A stretch of DNA of 13,170 nucleotides. Source: Acidimicrobiaceae bacterium. GTDB taxonomy: Bacteria; Actinomycetota; Acidimicrobiia; Acidimicrobiales; RAAP-2. The translations under genes and the position numbers were made by a program. Position 1 is the stretch's first letter. The number at the start of each line of letters is the position of its first letter. The notes below the pieces were generated by a model. The model made no database searches and was not told the DNA's origin. It worked only from the letters and a program-made list of their open reading frames with translations. The stretch lies in assembly GCA_003133075.1 (NCBI GenBank), contig PKZN01000053.1:1-13170 (forward strand). Reading direction: 5' to 3'. Of this stretch, positions 6,971-13,170 are shown one piece after another.

Positions 6971-7398
6971 CCAGCTCGGGGGTGGTGACGGGCGTGCCGC
7001 GTTGGTGGCTCCGACTCGAAGCCGCGGGGTTACTGGGCCTTTCGGCGGTGGCCTTCTCGTACACGAACGAGTCGTGGTGGATAGTCGCGCTCGCGTTCCT
7101 CGCGCCCGACCTGTCGGCAATTGTCTACGCGTATGGAAGTCGGTGGGGTTCGTGGAGTTACAACCTCGCACACGCGTCGCCCGCTCCGCTGGCACTCTTG
7201 GCCCTCGGCTGGTGGACCCACGACCGTCTGATGCTTGCTCTCGCCCTGGTGTGGTTCATGCACCTCGGATTCGATCGACTCCTCGGCTACGGACTCAAGT
7301 ACGAAGACGACTTCCAACACACGCATCTCGGGCAACTCGGCGCTCACCGAAGCCGCACGACGACGACCGTCCGAGTGACGGAGCGTTCGAGTGACTGA
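6967..7398 (+). CDS. DUF4260 family small membrane protein
   Basis: A 143-residue protein, strongly hydrophobic, with about four membrane segments (near 13-33, 36-53, 68-86 and 88-105). It carries the features I associate with DUF4260: LRLEAAGLL at the start, FLAPDLSAIVYAYG, YNLAHASPAPLAL, and the closing WFMHLGFDRLLGYGLKY followed by FQHTHLG. The biochemical role of the family is not known. Translation is coupled to the TetR gene by an ATGA overlap, so it should be induced with the hydrolase. A polar, threonine-rich tail of about 25 residues follows the family core. A short GC hairpin (GCCCG/CGGGC) lies just after the stop but has no U-run. Confidence 0.85.
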   Translation: MTSSGVVTGVPRWWLRLEAAGLLGLSAVAFSYTNESWWIVALAFLAPDLSAIVYAYGSRWGSWSYNLAHASPAPLALLALGWWTHDRLMLALALVWFMHLGFDRLLGYGLKYEDDFQHTHLGQLGAHRSRTTTTVRVTERSSD

Positions 7399-7571
7399 CG
7401 GGACTGGCCCGTCGCGCGGGCGCGGTGCAAGGTGAGTTCGAGTTCGGGCTTGATCTCATCCTTGATGGTCTCGAGCGATACGTGGAGTAGACCGCGAACC
7501 GATGTGGGACCGGCCGGAAACAATAATTGCTGGAAGTGCAAGATCGGTGCGGTCATCGGTGGCGCACGACT

Positions 7572-8210
7572 CTACGTACAGGTTCCGGTCCGTACTCGAT
7601 ACGCACCGATTGAGGTGAATGAGAGACACACCGAAACGCCGCGAACGGTGACCGCCCAGGCGAGGCCGTCACGGGCGGCGGTGACGCCAGACACGAGGTT
7701 CAAGATCTTGGGAACGGCTGATGACACGGCGCTACCACTCTTGGCCCTCGTCACCGTTGACGCCTCCACACCGATGGCACCTGCGACTTGGCTGGCTAGA
7801 AGGAACCGTCGGGACACCGTCGGGTTTGGATCTATGGCAGCGAGATATGTGGCGGGACACCGCACTGACGACGGGGGAGTCGCGATGGTGGGGCCGATGT
7901 GCACACAGCCGAATCCACCGTGACCGACGTTCACCATCAGCGCAACACCGTGGTCGTTAGGCAGCGTGGTGTGTAGGGCCATCACGTAGCCGTCGGGAAA
8001 CACGGCGAGATGAAAGTCCGCATTCAGTGCGGCTTGTTCCAACTCGCTGGTGCTGAGTGCTCGATGTGACGCGCGCGCGGCGCCGTAGGCCGCTTGGGCA
8101 ACGGCGAGAGGTGTCAAAGGACCCGTAGCGTCGGCGGGTGAGGGAGAGGCCGCCAGCGCTACGGACGCGCTAATCAGCGTGCCAATGATTCGCCAAGAAA
8201 ACTTCCCCAT
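7572..8210 (-). CDS. Secreted protein of unknown function with four cysteines
   Basis: A 212-residue minus-strand protein with a clear Sec signal peptide: basic start (MGKFSWR), hydrophobic core (IIGTLISASVALAA) and a likely cleavage after PADA near residue 28. The mature part has four cysteines (FGCVHIG, VRCPATY, VSVCLSF, GTCT), enough for two disulfides, and an N-terminal segment with alternating helix-like and strand-like stretches (PLTPLAVAQAAYGAARASHRA, then FHLAVFPDGYVMAL). The N-terminal segment and a DGYVMAL strand recall proteins with a short N-terminal helix followed by a sheet, but I recognise no family. No same-strand neighbour or operon is visible. The upstream gap contains an 18-bp palindrome at 8294-8311 that could regulate it. 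The start codon ATG 8210 lacks a strong Shine-Dalgarno sequence. Confidence 0.75.
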   Translation of the reverse strand: MGKFSWRIIGTLISASVALAASPSPADATGPLTPLAVAQAAYGAARASHRALSTSELEQAALNADFHLAVFPDGYVMALHTTLPNDHGVALMVNVGHGGFGCVHIGPTIATPPSSVRCPATYLAAIDPNPTVSRRFLLASQVAGAIGVEASTVTRAKSGSAVSSAVPKILNLVSGVTAARDGLAWAVTVRGVSVCLSFTSIGAYRVRTGTCT

Positions 8211-8293
8211 ACAACCATTTTCATCTCGCTCATCGTGGGTGTGCGGTCGGCGTCATCGTGCTCGGAACGGGCTGTTCCAGAGAGCCTGCTGGA

Positions 8294-8311
8294 CAACGTG
8301 CCGACACGTTG
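8294..8311. repeat. 18-bp palindrome CAACGTG-CCGA-CACGTTG, candidate operator
   Basis: Two perfect 7-bp arms around 4 nt. It lies 84 bp upstream of the secreted-protein ATG on the minus strand and about 50 bp before the plus-strand terminator. The size and symmetry suit a dimeric repressor site; it could also be a short RNA stem. No binding partner is evident. Confidence 0.45.
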
Positions 8312-8359
8312 AATATCCCAGATTCTTAGCCCCTCGCTCGCCCAGCCCCGGGGCCTGAA

Positions 8360-8385
8360 CCTCGCCGCAACGGCGGGGTGTTTTT
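8360..8385 (+). terminator. Rho-independent terminator (plus strand) with no obvious gene upstream
   Basis: Eight-pair stem CCTCGCCG-CAA-CGGCGGGG (one G-U pair) followed by TG and five Ts. The T-run is on the plus strand only. The nearest plus-strand gene upstream ends at 7398, nearly 1 kb away, so it may end a short unannotated transcript, act as a leader attenuator, or be left over from a lost gene. Confidence 0.7.
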
Positions 8386-8469
8386 CAAATTCGGAGTGCA
8401 CTGAAAACACGGTGCTTTAAAGACCGAATTTTGTCAAGACCGAAAGGCGACCACATACTTTTGAGCGTT

Positions 8470-8499
8470 TTGACCACACACCCGTTTATCAGGTATTTC
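8470..8499 (+). promoter_or_regulatory. Weak candidate promoter for the AlbA_2 gene
   Basis: TTGACC (8470-8475) and TATTTC (8494-8499) are separated by 18 nt. The -35 is good and the -10 poor. Transcription would start near 8506, just ahead of the nested repeats at 8516-8568. Confidence 0.3.
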
Positions 8500-8515
8500 G
8501 CTGGGCTGGACAATC

Positions 8516-8568
8516 TAAATGGAGGTAAATGGAGATTTCGGACAGGGAATCTCCATTTATCTCCATTT
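8516..8568 (+). repeat. Nested direct and inverted repeats (four AAATGGAG sites) at the AlbA_2 gene start
   Basis: TAAATGGAG occurs at 8516-8524 and 8526-8534, one helical turn (10 bp) apart. Its complement occurs at 8551-8559 and 8561-8568, again 10 bp apart. Together 8517-8537 and 8548-8568 form an inverted repeat with 20 of 21 positions matching around a 10-nt loop. As DNA it looks like a four-site operator; as RNA it would fold the GGAGG sequence (8521-8525) and the ATG at 8529 into one arm and could block translation. The gene's own winged-helix domain makes autoregulation plausible. Confidence 0.8.
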
Positions 8569-10040
8569 CGCAATACGATGCCGAGATGGCAGAAGACATA
8601 GTGCAACTCATTGACCGCTTGCGGTCGACAGGAAGCGACTGGGCCCAAGTCGAGGCAAAGAAGGCGGCTGGTGGAACCCCGACGACGCTGGGAGAAAGTC
8701 TGTGCTCCCTCGCAAATCATCCGGGAGGCGGAGTTCTCATTCTGGGCCTCGATGAAGCTAACCACTTCGCCGCAGTCAAACTTGACAACATTCAAGCACT
8801 CAAACAGGCGATTGGAAGCAAGGCACGAGCGTTTCATCCGCCTATTCAAGTAACGATCGAGGAGCAGCAAGTTGACGGAAAGACTCTTATCGTGGCCAAC
8901 GTCAAGGAGTGTCCGCCATCTCAGAAGCCGTGCAAAGATCCGAGAACTGGAAAGTCATGGGTTAGGAGCTACGACGGTGATTACGAAATTTCTTCTTTGG
9001 AAGAGCAAGCATTTCTCGCAACGCGTGAAGCTCCCTCTGCGGATTGCGAGCCAGTGAATGGTGCAACAATCGATGATCTCGATCTCCAACTTTTGGATTC
9101 TTGGATCGAAACCGTAAAACAAACTCGCCCCCCGCTGAGGCAGTTCAGCGATCGCAATGAACTCCTTAGACGAACAGGCGTCATTACCGCTGATGATGTG
9201 CCAACAGTCGCAGGACTTCTTGTATTCGGTCGCTATCCGCAGCAATACTTTCCCCAACTCATTGTCCGAGTCGCAATCACAGGGGATCCATCGAGCAACA
9301 TTCGAGCGACGAGTACCGGTACGTTCGAAGGTTCAATTCCCGTCACACTTGAACAAGCAATGACGTGGGCTCGCGAGAACCTTCGAACTCGCAAGGTCGA
9401 GACCGAAGGTGGAGATTTGGTCGATGACACGGAGTTCCCACTCGTGGCACTTCGCGAACTAGTAGCGAACGCACTTGTTCATCGAGACTACTCAGCATGG
9501 TCTCAAGGCCAGGCAATTGAAATCCGTGTTGATCGAGACGGTCTCGTAATTGCTAATCCGGGCGGTCTGTACGGTATAACCATCGATCGTCTCGGCAAAC
9601 CTTCGGCCACATCAGCACGGAATCAACGAATAGTGAGCATGTGTCAGGATGCCCGTCAACCTTCGGGCGCGAGAGTCATTGAGGCAATAGCCACTGGAAT
9701 TCAACGAGTAAATAGTTCGGTCGCCGCTGCGGGACTCCCTGCTCCTCGCTTCTGGGACTCTGGCATCCGTTTCACCGTTCGGCTGGACTCAACAGAGAGG
9801 GCTGTTCAGACTGAAAAAGCAGTAACGCATCGTGTCACGATCAAGGATCGCGTATACGTTGGTTTGGCGGGAGAAAAGACGCCGGTTGACGTTTCGCAAC
9901 TAGCCGCAAAGCTTGAATTGAAAAAAACATCAGTGCGAACTGCTCTCAAGACGCTTATGTCTGAAAACCGGATCGAGTCGATGGGAGGAAAAGGCAAGAG
10001 CACGACGTATCAAGTTGTCTCTAAAGCCCAGAACTCGTAG
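8529..10040 (+). CDS. AlbA_2 (Schlafen-like) / GHKL-ATPase / winged-helix protein, putative regulator
   Basis: Up to 503 residues. The N-terminal AlbA_2 domain (about 25-160) has the VEAKKA strand and the LCSLANHPGGGVLILGLDE segment. A C-terminal HATPase_c_4-type fold follows: LRELVANALVHRDYS (about 308-322) is the N-box and DGLVIANPGGLYG (about 340-352) the next ATP-binding motif. A winged helix ends the protein (DVSQLAAKLELKKTSVRTALKTLM, about 455-480). This is the architecture of the COG2865-type predicted regulators, some of which occur in defence or mobile contexts. ATG 8529 lies inside the repeat structure with GGAGG only 3 nt upstream; ATG 8586 (residue 20) is an alternative that leaves the repeat outside the gene. 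GC is about 50-55% in sampled lines versus 65-75% in neighbours, suggesting transfer. Its target and biological role are unknown. Confidence 0.88.
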   Translation: MEISDRESPFISISQYDAEMAEDIVQLIDRLRSTGSDWAQVEAKKAAGGTPTTLGESLCSLANHPGGGVLILGLDEANHFAAVKLDNIQALKQAIGSKARAFHPPIQVTIEEQQVDGKTLIVANVKECPPSQKPCKDPRTGKSWVRSYDGDYEISSLEEQAFLATREAPSADCEPVNGATIDDLDLQLLDSWIETVKQTRPPLRQFSDRNELLRRTGVITADDVPTVAGLLVFGRYPQQYFPQLIVRVAITGDPSSNIRATSTGTFEGSIPVTLEQAMTWARENLRTRKVETEGGDLVDDTEFPLVALRELVANALVHRDYSAWSQGQAIEIRVDRDGLVIANPGGLYGITIDRLGKPSATSARNQRIVSMCQDARQPSGARVIEAIATGIQRVNSSVAAAGLPAPRFWDSGIRFTVRLDSTERAVQTEKAVTHRVTIKDRVYVGLAGEKTPVDVSQLAAKLELKKTSVRTALKTLMSENRIESMGGKGKSTTYQVVSKAQNS

Positions 10041-10069
10041 TCCTCTTCCTGCAGCTTTTCTTGCGGAGG

Positions 10070-10095
10070 GCCTCGAGAGGCGCTCAATTTGTTTG
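10070..10095 (+). terminator. Weak hairpin after the AlbA_2 gene
   Basis: GCCT-CGAG-AGGC (10070-10081) followed by a T-containing stretch (AATTTGTTT). The short stem and interrupted T-run make it only a possible terminator for the AlbA_2 transcript, which otherwise runs toward the antisense strand of the tRNA gene. Confidence 0.25.
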
Positions 10096-10128
10096 TGTTC
10101 CGCTCTGTTTATCGTTTCCATCATACGG

Positions 10129-10213
10129 CGGAGGAGGTGGGATTTGAACCCACGGAAGGTTTCCCTTCACACGATTTCCAATCGTGCCGATTCGGCCGCT
10201 CTCGCACTCCTCC
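10129..10213 (-). tRNA. tRNA-Ser (anticodon GGA)
   Basis: The minus strand folds as a class II tRNA of 85 nt. The acceptor stem GGAGGAG pairs with CTCCTCC. The anticodon stem CACGA/TCGTG encloses the loop TTGGAAA, giving anticodon GGA. A long variable arm GAAGG-GAAA-CCTTC is typical of serine. The T-arm is GTGGG-TTCAAAT-CCCAC. The discriminator base is G and CCA is not encoded (the following bases are CCG). It reads UCC and UCU. Its 3' end faces the lower-GC AlbA_2 gene. Confidence 0.97.
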
Positions 10214-10310
10214 TACGCGGCAGTCATTTCGAGAAATGAATACCGGCTCGCAAGGCTACCTGAGGTCGCGTTGTGGACTCTCCGGTATCCTGGGAGCGCC
10301 GAGGTTGAAA

Positions 10311-10416
10311 GCGGTGGTCGGGTCCCGTGCGACGGCCTTTCGTGAACCGAGTCAGGGGTGGAAGCCAGCAGCTCTCAGCGAACTGTGTCGGGTGCCACGG
10401 ATCGCCTGGCCATCGC
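10311..10416 (+). ncRNA. ffs: Signal recognition particle RNA, small bacterial type (4.5S)
   Basis: The conserved SRP domain IV is visible: GUCAGG (10351-10356), a GGU/GCC closing helix around the GGAA tetraloop (10360-10363), then AGCAGC (10367-10372). The ends pair over 12 bp (10311-10322 with 10405-10416, including G-U pairs), and CCGTG (10325-10329) pairs with CACGG (10396-10400), so the whole transcript is one rod of about 106 nt. It binds Ffh and guides membrane-protein ribosomes to FtsY. It lies just upstream of dnaX, where this RNA is commonly found. The exact ends are set by pairing, not by a mapped promoter; TATCCT at 10286-10291 is a possible -10. The closing pairs differ from the common UCC/GGA but keep pairing. 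Confidence 0.87.
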
Positions 10417-10458
10417 TTTGGACCCCGGCTGCTGACAGCCCACCATTAACATCAACGC

Positions 10459-12189
10459 ATGTCCTCCCAAAAAGCGACCCCGCCATCCCTCGACGGGGTG
10501 ACGTCGCTCTATCGTCGTTTTCGCCCGGGCCGCTTCGCGGAACTACGAGGGCAAGACCACGTGGTGCGCGCGCTGCAGGGCGCAGTGGCGAACGACCGGG
10601 TCTCGCACGCGTACCTCTTTTCTGGACCCCGTGGCACCGGCAAAACCACGACGGCGCGGATCCTCGCGAAGGCGCTCAACTGTCAAAACCCCGAAGATGG
10701 TGACGCCTGCGCGGTCTGCGAAAGCTGCCTCGCCATCGCCAAGGGAACGTCCCTCGACGTCGTGGAACTCGACGCGGCCTCCAACAACGGGGTCGACGAC
10801 ATTCGTGACATCATCGCCGGGGCGTGGCACAACACCCCGGGTCGTTGGAAGGTCTACATCTTCGACGAGGTCCATCAGCTCTCCAAGGCCGCCTCGGCCG
10901 CGTTGTTAAAGACCCTCGAAGAGCCACCTTCCCACGTGGTGTTCGTCTTGGCGACCACCGACCCGCACAAGGTGCTGCCCACGATCCGCTCGCGCACTCA
11001 ACATCTCGAATTCCGTCTCCTCGGCGCGGAGACCCTGTCGACACTGCTACACGACGTCAAGGGCGCCGCGAGTCTTGACGTCGCTGACGCCACCATCGAT
11101 GCGGCCGTGCGGCTCGGCCGCGGCTCGGCGCGCGACGCGTTGAGCGCACTCGATCAACTACTCGCCACCGGATCGGTCGCCGAGGTCCAGCCCGAGTTCG
11201 ACGGGCTCTTCGACGCGCTGACGCGCAACGACGCGGTGGCGGCGCTGCGCGCGTTGGCGGTCCTCGCGCACGAAGGGTGGGACCCCGAACAACTAGCCGA
11301 GGTCTTCGCCAGTGAGGTCCGCCAGGTCTTCCTGCTCCAAGTCGCCCCGGACGTCGCTGACGCCGTCGACGCCGATCGCGCGCGTCTGCACGCGTGGGGT
11401 GAACGACTCGGCCTCGCGCGCAGCGTACGGGTTCTCGAGACCGTTGGGCGAGCGATCAGAGAGATGAAGAGTGCCCCTGAGAAGATGGTCATGTTAGAAG
11501 TCGCGATGGTCCGACTCACCAAGCCCGAGCTCGACGTCACGTTCGAGTCGCTCGACGAGCGGCTCACTCGACTCGAACGAGGGGCGATGCGACCGGTCGC
11601 ACCGAGCGCACCCGCGACGCCGCCGTTGCGACCGATCGGCACGACCGCGAGCGGGAAGGGGCCCGCACCGACACCGCCCCTCGCGCCGTCGCGCGACGTG
11701 ACGAGTGCGGAACCCGAACTCGCACCAACGACGACCCCGCCGCCGCTCGACGGAGACGTAGCGATGGCGAAGGCGCCCACGCCGTCGCTGGAGGAGTTTC
11801 GATCTCGATTCATCGAGCACGTGATTCCCCGCACGTCGCGTTCCGCGCAACTCTTGTTGCGTTCGGCGAGGATCGAATCGGTCGAGGGCGTGCTGGTGAC
11901 GATTGCGGTGGCGAGTGAAGAGATGCGCCAGAACACCGAACTCATCGCCCAGGGACTCAAGGGCGCGCTCGAGCACGAATTCAAGTTGCCGCTCACCATC
12001 TCGTGGACCGTCGATCCTTCGCTGGTCGGGGCACCCGCAGCCGCCCCGACGCGGCGGACGACCTCGACGCCGCTCCCCGTCGAGGATGACGACGCGGACG
12101 TCGACGGGGACGAGACGGTGCTCGTCGTGGAGTCGGCCGCGGACCACCTCATCACCGAGATGTTCCCGGGCGCACAGGAGATCAGGTGA
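10459..12189 (+). CDS. dnaX: DNA polymerase III subunit tau/gamma
   Basis: A 576-residue clamp-loader ATPase (E. coli tau has 643). The AAA+ module starts with SLYRRFRP. Walker A is GPRGTGKT (56-63), the zinc knuckle is Cys75, Cys84, Cys87 and Cys90, Walker B is IFDEVHQL (134-141), and the sensor segment LATTDPHKVLPTIRSRTQ follows; the usual Cys of the SRC motif is Thr here. GSARDALSALDQL marks the third domain. A proline-rich linker (about 370-430) separates the clamp-loader part from a C-terminal tau-like domain, and the end is acidic (VEDDDADVDGDE). It loads the sliding clamp and joins the replicase. I see no slippery sequence near the linker, so only the long form is expected. ATG 10459 has no clear Shine-Dalgarno sequence. 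The stop overlaps recR as GTGA. Confidence 0.96.
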   Translation: MSSQKATPPSLDGVTSLYRRFRPGRFAELRGQDHVVRALQGAVANDRVSHAYLFSGPRGTGKTTTARILAKALNCQNPEDGDACAVCESCLAIAKGTSLDVVELDAASNNGVDDIRDIIAGAWHNTPGRWKVYIFDEVHQLSKAASAALLKTLEEPPSHVVFVLATTDPHKVLPTIRSRTQHLEFRLLGAETLSTLLHDVKGAASLDVADATIDAAVRLGRGSARDALSALDQLLATGSVAEVQPEFDGLFDALTRNDAVAALRALAVLAHEGWDPEQLAEVFASEVRQVFLLQVAPDVADAVDADRARLHAWGERLGLARSVRVLETVGRAIREMKSAPEKMVMLEVAMVRLTKPELDVTFESLDERLTRLERGAMRPVAPSAPATPPLRPIGTTASGKGPAPTPPLAPSRDVTSAEPELAPTTTPPPLDGDVAMAKAPTPSLEEFRSRFIEHVIPRTSRSAQLLLRSARIESVEGVLVTIAVASEEMRQNTELIAQGLKGALEHEFKLPLTISWTVDPSLVGAPAAAPTRRTTSTPLPVEDDDADVDGDETVLVVESAADHLITEMFPGAQEIR

Positions 12190-12788
12190 ACTACCCACCC
12201 GCGCTGCAGTCGGTCGTCGACGAACTCGGTCGATTTCCCGGCGTCGGACCGAAGTCCGCCCAGCGAATCGCGTTTTGGCTGATGCGCCAACCGAGCGAGG
12301 ACGTGGAGCGTCTCGCGGGTGCGCTCTTTGAGATGAAGACCAAGTTGTCGTTCTGCGAGCGTTGTTGCAACATCGCCGAGACCGGCGGGCTCTGTGCGAT
12401 CTGCGCCGACTCGCGACGGGACCAGACGACCATCTGCGTGGTCGAAAGCCCCCCCGACGTGGTCGCGGTTGAACGCTCCGGGGCTTTTCACGGTACCTAC
12501 CACGTGCTGCACGGGGTGTTGAACCCCTTAGAGGGCGTCACCCCCGATCGATTGAAGATCCAAGAGCTGATTCAGCGTCTGCACGGACCCGTGAAAGAGG
12601 TCATCCTCTGTTTCAACTCGAACGTCGAGGGCGATCACACCGCGATGTACTTGAGCCGTCTCCTCCAGGTGCCGGGTCTCGTCGTCTCGCAACCGGCCAG
12701 CGGACTGCCGGTCGGCGGCGACCTCGAGTTCGCCGACGACCTCACGTTGGGTCGCGCGATAGACGGACGACGAGTCCTCAGCGATTAG
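12186..12788 (+). CDS. recR: Recombination protein RecR
   Basis: A 200-residue protein, the normal RecR length. An N-terminal helix-hairpin-helix (GRFPGVGPKSAQRIAFWL, 15-32) precedes the zinc finger Cys57, Cys60, Cys70 and Cys73 (FCERC ... CAIC). The Toprim domain begins at ICVVESPPDV (Glu87) and contains HGVLNPLEGV and NSNVEGDHTAMYL. The C-terminal GLPVGGDLEFADDLTLGRA motif is family-typical. It acts with RecO and RecF to load RecA at gaps. The GTG start at 12186 overlaps the dnaX stop (GTGA) and has AGGAG 5 nt upstream, so translation is coupled. The gene ybaB, usually between dnaX and recR, is absent here. It ends 6 nt before the convergent uppP stop. Confidence 0.97.
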   Translation: MNYPPALQSVVDELGRFPGVGPKSAQRIAFWLMRQPSEDVERLAGALFEMKTKLSFCERCCNIAETGGLCAICADSRRDQTTICVVESPPDVVAVERSGAFHGTYHVLHGVLNPLEGVTPDRLKIQELIQRLHGPVKEVILCFNSNVEGDHTAMYLSRLLQVPGLVVSQPASGLPVGGDLEFADDLTLGRAIDGRRVLSD

Positions 12789-12794
12789 GGCGCA

Positions 12795-13170
12795 CTAGGC
12801 GAAACGCACCACGCAAAGGGCGCCCGCGATCACGCTGTAGATCGCGAAGGGCGTGAGCGTCTTGGTCGCGAAGAAGCGCGTGAGGAAGCGCACCGCGAAG
12901 TACGCGGTCACCATCGCGAAGAGCGCGCCGACGAGGGTCTGGGTGCGCACACCGTCACCGAGGGGACCGAAGAGCTCGGGCAGCTTGTAGAGCCCGGCCA
13001 TCAAGATCACCGGCGTGGCCAATAAGAACGAGAAGTTGGCGGCGTTTTCGTGGTCGAGTCCACTGAGGAGTCCCGCGACCATCGTCACGCCGCTGCGCGA
13101 GATGCCGGCGAAGAGCGCGAGGATCTGCGCACTGCCGATGCGTACTGCGCCGCCGGGGCTGACTTCGGCG
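12795..13170 (-). CDS. uppP: Undecaprenyl-diphosphatase, C-terminal part (start outside window)
   Basis: The minus-strand frame is open from the window edge (first full codon ends at 13169) to TAG 12795-12797, giving about 124 residues of the membrane protein UppP/BacA. It hydrolyses undecaprenyl diphosphate to the monophosphate so the lipid carrier can be reused for cell-wall synthesis, and confers bacitracin tolerance. The signature GISRSGVT is present, preceded by FA rather than the PG common in proteobacteria, then AGLLSGLDHENAANFSFLLATPVIL, and three further membrane segments. The ATG at 13088 is internal. It is convergent with recR, with 6 nt between the stops and no terminator visible. 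Confidence 0.93.
   Translation of the reverse strand, partial: AEVSPGGAVRIGSAQILALFAGISRSGVTMVAGLLSGLDHENAANFSFLLATPVILMAGLYKLPELFGPLGDGVRTQTLVGALFAMVTAYFAVRFLTRFFATKTLTPFAIYSVIAGALCVVRFA

Larger units (their letters stand above)
8211..8528. other. Intergenic region of about 318 nt: palindrome, terminator, weak promoter
   Basis: No convincing coding frame fills this gap between the divergent secreted-protein and AlbA_2 genes. It holds, in order, a perfect 7-bp palindrome with a 4-nt spacer (8294-8311), a GCCCCGGGGC palindrome near 8345-8354, a plus-strand intrinsic terminator (8360-8385), and a weak promoter-like pair ahead of the AlbA_2 gene. GC content drops sharply after the terminator, marking the left edge of the lower-GC segment. 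Confidence 0.6.

Noticed and set aside
7405..7425. GC hairpin just after the DUF4260 gene as a terminator
   Set aside because: The stem is only 5 bp and no U-run follows.
8516..8545. Possible attachment-site repeat of the tRNA-Ser 3' end at the left edge of the lower-GC segment
   Set aside because: Only GGAGGT and a short ATTT stretch are shared with the tRNA 3' end, without continuous identity, so no direct repeat bounding an island can be claimed.
10470..10478. A-run near the dnaX start as a programmed frameshift site
   Set aside because: It is within the first few codons, not near the domain III/IV junction where the gamma-producing frameshift occurs, and no such site is visible there.
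10015..10703. Plus-strand frames crossing the tRNA and SRP RNA genes (including a WDLNPRKV-like stretch)
   Set aside because: They are translations through the antisense of tRNA-Ser and through ffs; such WDLNP-like peptides are a known artefact of tRNA antisense reading.
11154..12512. A 452-residue open frame on the minus strand across dnaX and recR
   Set aside because: It lies antisense to two certain genes, has a serine/arginine-rich low-complexity translation and no family features. Long antisense frames are expected in GC-rich genes with strong third-position bias.
1..13170. CRISPR array, insertion sequence or transposase
   Set aside because: No regularly spaced repeats, no transposase-like protein and no terminal inverted repeats with target duplications were seen.

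Overview
The window looks like chromosome of a high-GC actinobacterium, most likely from or near the class Acidimicrobiia. This is an inference from GC-rich codon use, leaderless-looking promoters, gene order and protein style; no rRNA marker is present. Most genes are strongly GC-rich. One stretch (about 8390-10120) is clearly poorer in GC.

Region 1 (1-4277) is a binding-protein-dependent ABC importer: the C-terminal end of a solute-binding protein, two separate permeases, and an ATPase joined to the second permease by an ATGA overlap. Convergent to it, and overlapping the ATPase gene by 47 nt, is a PhnZ-like HD-domain oxygenase with all expected metal and substrate residues. Together they suggest uptake and oxidative breakdown of an organophosphonate such as 2-aminoethylphosphonate. 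A perfect 18-bp inverted repeat lies between the binding-protein gene and the first membrane segment of permease 1, and makes that permease's start uncertain. A short open frame of unknown identity runs into the HD gene's start.

Region 2 (4422-7398) holds a full-length Ada-type alkylation-response methyltransferase/regulator. It is followed by a tightly overlapping trio: alpha/beta hydrolase, TetR-family regulator with a WHG-like C-terminus, and a DUF4260 membrane protein. The trio has a near-consensus leaderless promoter (TTGACA, 17 nt, TACTAT) laced with GGCTAT repeats, a natural candidate operator for the TetR protein.

Region 3 (7572-10128) holds a small secreted protein of unknown function on the minus strand, a gap with an 18-bp palindrome and an orphan plus-strand intrinsic terminator, and a lower-GC gene for an AlbA_2 (Schlafen-like)/GHKL-ATPase/winged-helix protein. 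The start of that gene sits inside a nested four-copy repeat forming a long stem. The gene abuts the 3' end of a tRNA-Ser gene, so it may be an acquired insert.

Region 4 (10129-13170) is housekeeping: tRNA-Ser(GGA) on the minus strand, then on the plus strand a small bacterial SRP RNA (ffs), dnaX and recR (joined by a GTGA overlap, with the usual ybaB gene absent). The C-terminal part of uppP follows on the minus strand, running off the window.
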